64,000 nt of DNA from Paracoccaceae bacterium (GTDB lineage: Bacteria > Pseudomonadota > Alphaproteobacteria > Rhodobacterales > Rhodobacteraceae): positions 27,637-91,636 of the forward strand of contig WKFK01000009.1 in NCBI GenBank assembly GCA_014872815.1, written 5' to 3'. Positions within the stretch are counted from its first letter, which is position 1. Every line of letters begins with the position of its first letter. The notes under the pieces were generated by a model. The model saw only the letters and a program-made list of their open reading frames with translations, searched no databases and was not told the origin of the DNA. Below are positions 60,109-64,000 of the stretch, piece after piece. The position numbers and the translations under genes are program-made.

Positions 60109-60984
60109 ATGCGCCCGAACCATCATCAGTTTATCGCGTTCTCATATGTCGTACGCGAAGGAAGCTTTTCCGCCGCCGCGAGACGTCTCGGGGTCACTCA
60201 GTCCACTGTGACGCAGCATGTGGCAAAACTAGAAGAGCTTGTGGGCTCAGAGCTCCTTCTGCGCAGTCGTGATGGCGCTTCCCTAACTCCGACCGGTCGA
60301 GATTTCTTCGGCTTGGCAAATCGGCTTGTGACGCTGGACAGCGAAATCGGAGAGCGCCTTCGTGGCTATTCATCTCTGAATGAAGGGCGGTTGAAGGTGA
60401 TCGCGAACGCACCTCAGCCGGCGTTGCAAGTGATCGCAACGTTCAATGACCGCTTTCCAAATGTGCAGATTGATTTCCGCCTGTGCGACTGGACCTCGGC
60501 CAACCAGCTCATCCGAGATCGGGTGGCAGATGTGGGCCTGATTACGGATGCGCCCGAGCATGAAGATTGGGATCGGGTCGTTCTGCAGGAAACGCGCTAC
60601 GTTTTATATTGTCGTTCGGACCACGATTTGGCCGGTTGCGATATCGTCGATATCGAAGATCTTATAGATCAGACTATTATCCTGCCAGAAACAGGGTCAC
60701 TCACACAGCGTGTCGTTCGACAGAAATTGGCAGAGCGTCAAATCGCGCTACCACAGGTTATTACAATGACAACATTTCCTGTCATGTGCGAAGCGGTTCG
60801 GCAAGGTCTCGGCGCCGCAATATTTCTAAAAAACAGCAGTCGAATTTACGATGACTTGGTTGAAATTCCGATACGTGATTTTCAACAAGTTCACAAAACG
60901 TGGCTTGTGGCTCCCAAAGATCGCACGCGCCTAAAGCTAATCCATGAATTTCGCAACGCAGCCCTCGCAATCAGAGTACAATAA
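60109..60984 (+). CDS. LysR family transcriptional regulator
   Basis: A 291-residue protein with the LysR HTH (FIAFSYVVREGSFSAAARRL, GVTQSTVTQHVAKLEELVG) and a periplasmic-binding-like effector domain (GRLKVIANAPQPALQVIATF, VADVGLITDAPEHEDW). It is divergent from the UgpC-type operon, with a palindrome between, so it probably activates that operon. A weak stem TGGCC..GGCCA lies just after the stop. Confidence 0.93.
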   Translation: MRPNHHQFIAFSYVVREGSFSAAARRLGVTQSTVTQHVAKLEELVGSELLLRSRDGASLTPTGRDFFGLANRLVTLDSEIGERLRGYSSLNEGRLKVIANAPQPALQVIATFNDRFPNVQIDFRLCDWTSANQLIRDRVADVGLITDAPEHEDWDRVVLQETRYVLYCRSDHDLAGCDIVDIEDLIDQTIILPETGSLTQRVVRQKLAERQIALPQVITMTTFPVMCEAVRQGLGAAIFLKNSSRIYDDLVEIPIRDFQQVHKTWLVAPKDRTRLKLIHEFRNAALAIRVQ

Positions 60985-61367
60985 CTGGCTGGCCAAACCT
61001 TGGGCCACCAGCACATCAACGTGACTTGGTCTGTTCAGCGCACAAGCGGCGAAAGATAGCGAGCTATTCATGCTGAATAACATCACGTCCGCTTCAAGGC
61101 GAGAGCAGACCTCTGAACGCAGAGGTCGAACGTCCCCTTGGTCCCGCGTACTAGGCCTTGATGCGAACCGCAGCTAAATTCGGCTCTTCGCCCAAAATGA
61201 TTAGGTCAGCTAACGGCCCAAAGCTGCCATTCTTAACTTGATCGTCGAACGGTCGTTTAACGTCAGAAAGCGGTCTTTCGCCAAAGCCTGAAGACAATCT
61301 GCCAGGGATAGGCAACTTTTGGTTTTGTCCAATGCTTGCAACTGAGTTGGTAAGTATTTTGCTGGCT
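60985..61367. other. Intergenic region
   Basis: About 380 bases between the LysR stop and the stop of a minus-strand small gene. Apart from the weak stem after lysR, I see no gene, repeat or site. Confidence 0.5.
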
Positions 61368-61754
61368 CTAATTCAGTCTTTCTCGCGCCAACTCGGCATA
61401 GAATGGACAGTCGGCGAACAGATCAGCGAAGATCTCAAAGACAGCAGAGCTTTCGCTCTCCCGAACGTCGTGCCAAGTTTGCTGAGCGGCCCGGCAAGTT
61501 TTGAGGTCAGCAATCACATGAGTTTTGGCAATGTCACCGCTTCCATTCGTGGCCTTTGCCAAGATCGTATCGCAGCTTTCAGGCGTGCGCGTGACCTCTG
61601 ATAGGGCAGCGAAAAAGGCTGAATGCGACACGTTGCTGGCGTCAGAGGACAGAAGGCCGTTCAAGCATGTATTGCTTCGCGCCTGAGTTACTGAAGCGAC
61701 AACAGACAAGCCAAAGATCACAGCAGAACCTAAATGATTTCGCAAAAGGGACAC
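61368..61754 (-). CDS. Small putative secreted protein with four Cys
   Basis: From a GTG at 61754 the frame gives 128 residues with a signal-like start (SLLRNHLGSAVIFGLSVVAS, cleavage near TQA-RS). The mature part has four Cys (SNTCLN, ESCDTI, KTCRAA, ADCPFY), spaced as in disulfide-bonded periplasmic proteins. The frame extends to 61829, but the upstream part looks non-coding. It is divergent from the next secreted protein gene. No family recognised; the ribosome binding site is weak. Confidence 0.5.
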   Translation of the reverse strand: MSLLRNHLGSAVIFGLSVVASVTQARSNTCLNGLLSSDASNVSHSAFFAALSEVTRTPESCDTILAKATNGSGDIAKTHVIADLKTCRAAQQTWHDVRESESSAVFEIFADLFADCPFYAELARERLN

Positions 61755-61852
61755 CCCCAGAATTTGAGCCTGCGACTTCCCAAGAGAATGACAGTTGCCT
61801 GAAAGAAGATTGGACAATACTGTTATCAAACAATCATTTAAGGCAAGCGATA

Positions 61853-62569
61853 ATGACAGTTTTCCGCCCTATACGTCATGTGATGTCTGCGGCGGTCGCC
61901 TGCTTGAGTATGAGCGCAAGCGCAACGCACGCACAGCAAATAGCATTCGAACTGAGCGGACAGTTTACCCCGACTTGCAGCACTGGCTTCTCTGGACGGC
62001 CTGCAGAGGAAGGCATGTCGTTTGGGTTTGAAACCACAGTCTCCATCGACCTATTGCTCGGTGAACCAGTGGTTCGTTCAAAGCTGGCATGGAGCCGAGT
62101 TGGGTTCGGCACCACCTGCATCGCCCCCTATGGGCGGACAGAGATTGTGCGCCTGACCAACGCAGATCAATACGATCCGAACACAAGGCGACGCCCGATT
62201 GACGTAGATCTTGTGGCGGAGGTATCGGCCCCCGACGTCACGGGCGCGCGGGTCTTCTTGCCTTTCAATCCCGGCGCTTTGTCAGACCAGCCTGGCGAAG
62301 ACAGTTACAACACCGCCGGTTCGCCCAATTGGGAAGAATTGTTTTTCACCCTGCCCGGACTTGGGTCCAACTTTTGGGACACCGAAAACTATGCCTACCT
62401 GGACGCCGAGCAAGCCAAGGCGATCTTTTCTGCAGGGTTTGACGTGGTGCAAGTGCATGTCGCCCACGCGGAATTCGACCTGACTGAGCTCAAATCAAGC
62501 TATGGCGAGGAAGATGACACCGCAGCGGCACTGGCCAAAGTGGCCAGCCGACTGGCGCAATGGGGGTAG
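61853..62569 (+). CDS. Secreted protein of unknown function, ended by an in-frame TAG
   Basis: The ATG at 61853 follows AAGGC and starts a signal peptide (RPIRHVMSAAVACLSMSASA, cleavage near THAQ). The 238-residue product has a beta-rich mature part (IAFELSGQFTPTC, FETTVSIDLLLGEPVVRSKL) and ends KVASRLAQWG-stop. The TAG at 62567-62569 is followed in the same frame by uninterrupted coding sequence to 63904, so this is probably the front half of a 683-residue protein broken by one nonsense codon, or the first of two adjacent genes. Confidence 0.6.
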   Translation: MTVFRPIRHVMSAAVACLSMSASATHAQQIAFELSGQFTPTCSTGFSGRPAEEGMSFGFETTVSIDLLLGEPVVRSKLAWSRVGFGTTCIAPYGRTEIVRLTNADQYDPNTRRRPIDVDLVAEVSAPDVTGARVFLPFNPGALSDQPGEDSYNTAGSPNWEELFFTLPGLGSNFWDTENYAYLDAEQAKAIFSAGFDVVQVHVAHAEFDLTELKSSYGEEDDTAAALAKVASRLAQWG

Positions 62570-62626
62570 GAGACTTTTGAAGGCTATCCTCCCGGCGTCG
62601 CAGAGAGGATTGCCGCCAACCAACAA

Positions 62627-63904
62627 TTGACCGCCCCCGACAACATCGTGGCCCTGCGCAACACGATTGAGGACATCCAAGCCCTGCATAATCAGTTGCA
62701 ACAACACTCAGGCGATGCTGCATCGCAACAAGCAATTGATCAGCAAAAGAGCAACCTCTCGCCTTTCTTGGACAAAATTGACACGATCAACAAGGATGAG
62801 ACCTTTCGCAAGCTGTTGTTCTACAGCAGCGCCACCGCAGCAGCGCAAGAACGTGCCGACATCGCGACGCGGGCAGAAAAACAACTGTTGGCGGCGCAGC
62901 AAGCCGAAGATGCGCTGTCAAACCATGAGGCAGAAGCAAACCCTTCTGCCACCGCGGACAGCGCAACCGCATCTTCCAGTTACGATTTCATCCACTATTT
63001 GAGCGAGGAACAGATCGCGCCTGTCCCTCTGCCGGAGTTCACATGTAACGGCGATATCGCGTCAAAAGACCTTGCACGCGCAGCCCTGCGCAGAAACGAT
63101 GGCGTGTTGCCTGCCTATGTGAGGGATCTGGGTCATGTGCAGTCCGAGAAAACACGCAAGGTTGGACATTACAGTGAGCGATTTTACGTCCACGCCACGT
63201 TGCATCATGTAGGCGGGAAATTTGTTTGCGTGAGTGCGGAAATAGAAAACGACTACAAATGGCGCCCCGGGGTCGCACGAGACTTGGTCGTTGAAGTGTT
63301 TGATGCCACCGGCGTCAAGTCCGCCGAACAACGCTATGAGCGTCCGATCTATCAGCCAGAGGATATTGAATTTGGCTATGGCTATTTTGATACCTATACG
63401 TCCGAGGACCTAACCGATCCGAACGTCTATATTTTGCTTGCCACCTTGCCTTGGGGGCAGGACACGGTGGCTCTTGCGCCCGACATCGCCAACGCCATTC
63501 CAGGCGTGTTCTCCGTGGCGGGTGACGGCACTTTGGAGATGTATGATCCCATCAATCCGGACATTCTGAATGCGGGGTCTAAAGGGGCATTCTACAAGTA
63601 TGTGCCAATAATGGGCCGGCCTCATATCCTCGCGCAATTGGGAGAAGAGCGGCGTGTGCGCACCGTCGATTTTACCGGACAGGTCGTTAGCCAACACCCA
63701 ACTTTACACGACGATACAAAAGCAGACTTCCGCGATTATGCATATTTGTCACACGACACTTTTGCACTCCGCATGGAAGACCGGACCGATTTCGTTCGCG
63801 CGGGCGTGCCTGTTCCCGGATCACACTACGACCCACAGCAGTATGAAGTGTGGGGCATGTATCCGGCGCTTGATGACGGGCTTTTGATGCGCACGGCAAA
63901 CTGA
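62627..63904 (+). CDS. Unknown protein, in-frame continuation after the TAG
   Basis: The frame is open from 62570, directly after the TAG; the first possible start is a TTG at 62627 without a ribosome binding site. From there 425 residues: a coiled-coil region (about 10-95, ALRNTIEDIQALHNQLQQ and similar) and then a beta-rich domain (GHYSERFYVHATLHHVGGKF, EFGYGYFDTYTSEDLTDPNV, PWGQDTVALAPDIANAIPG). There is no own signal peptide, which supports the view that it depended on the signal of the preceding frame. No family recognised. Confidence 0.55.
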   Translation: MTAPDNIVALRNTIEDIQALHNQLQQHSGDAASQQAIDQQKSNLSPFLDKIDTINKDETFRKLLFYSSATAAAQERADIATRAEKQLLAAQQAEDALSNHEAEANPSATADSATASSSYDFIHYLSEEQIAPVPLPEFTCNGDIASKDLARAALRRNDGVLPAYVRDLGHVQSEKTRKVGHYSERFYVHATLHHVGGKFVCVSAEIENDYKWRPGVARDLVVEVFDATGVKSAEQRYERPIYQPEDIEFGYGYFDTYTSEDLTDPNVYILLATLPWGQDTVALAPDIANAIPGVFSVAGDGTLEMYDPINPDILNAGSKGAFYKYVPIMGRPHILAQLGEERRVRTVDFTGQVVSQHPTLHDDTKADFRDYAYLSHDTFALRMEDRTDFVRAGVPVPGSHYDPQQYEVWGMYPALDDGLLMRTAN

Positions 63905-64000
63905 TCGGCCCCACCCAAGCGGTCCAGTTTGATTGTTAGTGCATGACTGGCCTCTGGTCCATCGGGACGACGGTTTCCGGCGCCGGTGGGCGGTAGCCCA
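63905..64000. other. Window end, nothing identified
   Basis: The last 96 bases after the stop at 63902-63904 show no recognisable gene or site. Confidence 0.5.

Overview
The window looks like chromosomal DNA of a marine alphaproteobacterium of the Rhodobacteraceae (Roseobacter group). The evidence is the moderately GC-rich coding sequence with many ATGA-type start/stop overlaps, RTX proteins with a Hint_2 domain, TRAP and UgpC-type ABC uptake operons, a C3-sulfonate (DHPS/sulfolactate) catabolic cluster, and remnants of a nosRZDFYLX-type denitrification locus. I saw no tRNA, rRNA or CRISPR array.

Layout. 1-3680 (+): the end of a catabolic operon (hydantoinase B, FAD amine/amino acid oxidase, HpcH/HpaI aldolase, uronate-dehydrogenase-like NAD enzyme). 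3684-13384: nnrS, two RTX-type secreted proteins, a globin-coupled chemoreceptor, an intact apbE/nosX gene and, directly upstream of it, fused remnants of nosZ, nosF and nosL. 13518-20838 (-): a LacI-controlled sugar/compatible-solute ABC operon with a GH63-like hydrolase; its probable operator is a 16-bp palindrome, and copies of an 11-bp repeat lie at both outer edges. 21362-24559 (-): an AsmA protein and a small secreted protein.

25025-33717 (+) is the most unusual block: eight tightly coupled genes for a Ser/Thr kinase, an FHA protein, a PP2C phosphatase, three dynamin/Ras-like GTPases, a small Roadblock-like protein and an unknown protein. A metzincin-type protease gene without a signal peptide converges on it. 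It resembles the phospho-switch module of type VI secretion, but no tss genes are present and the GTPases take their place. I consider it a candidate undescribed signalling or membrane-remodelling (possibly defence) system.

36304-39246 (+): a TonB-ExbB-ExbD-ExbD energy-transduction operon headed by a small secreted protein. 39432-40825: decayed DNA, with a frameshifted adenylate cyclase and an IS6-family transposase remnant. 40877-53059 (-): the sulfonate cluster (GMC oxidoreductase, TRAP uptake, DUF475/TerC membrane protein, hpsN, two alcohol dehydrogenases, UspA, sulfopyruvate decarboxylase comDE, FMN-dependent 2-hydroxyacid dehydrogenase) with a divergent IclR regulator. Imported 2,3-dihydroxypropane-1-sulfonate would be oxidised to sulfolactate, then sulfopyruvate, then decarboxylated to sulfoacetaldehyde. 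54684-60984: a UgpB-type ABC operon with a phosphodiesterase and a divergent LysR regulator. 61368-63904: small secreted proteins of unknown function, including two reading frames split only by an in-frame TAG.

All assignments come from reading the sequence and recalled family motifs; no database search was run.
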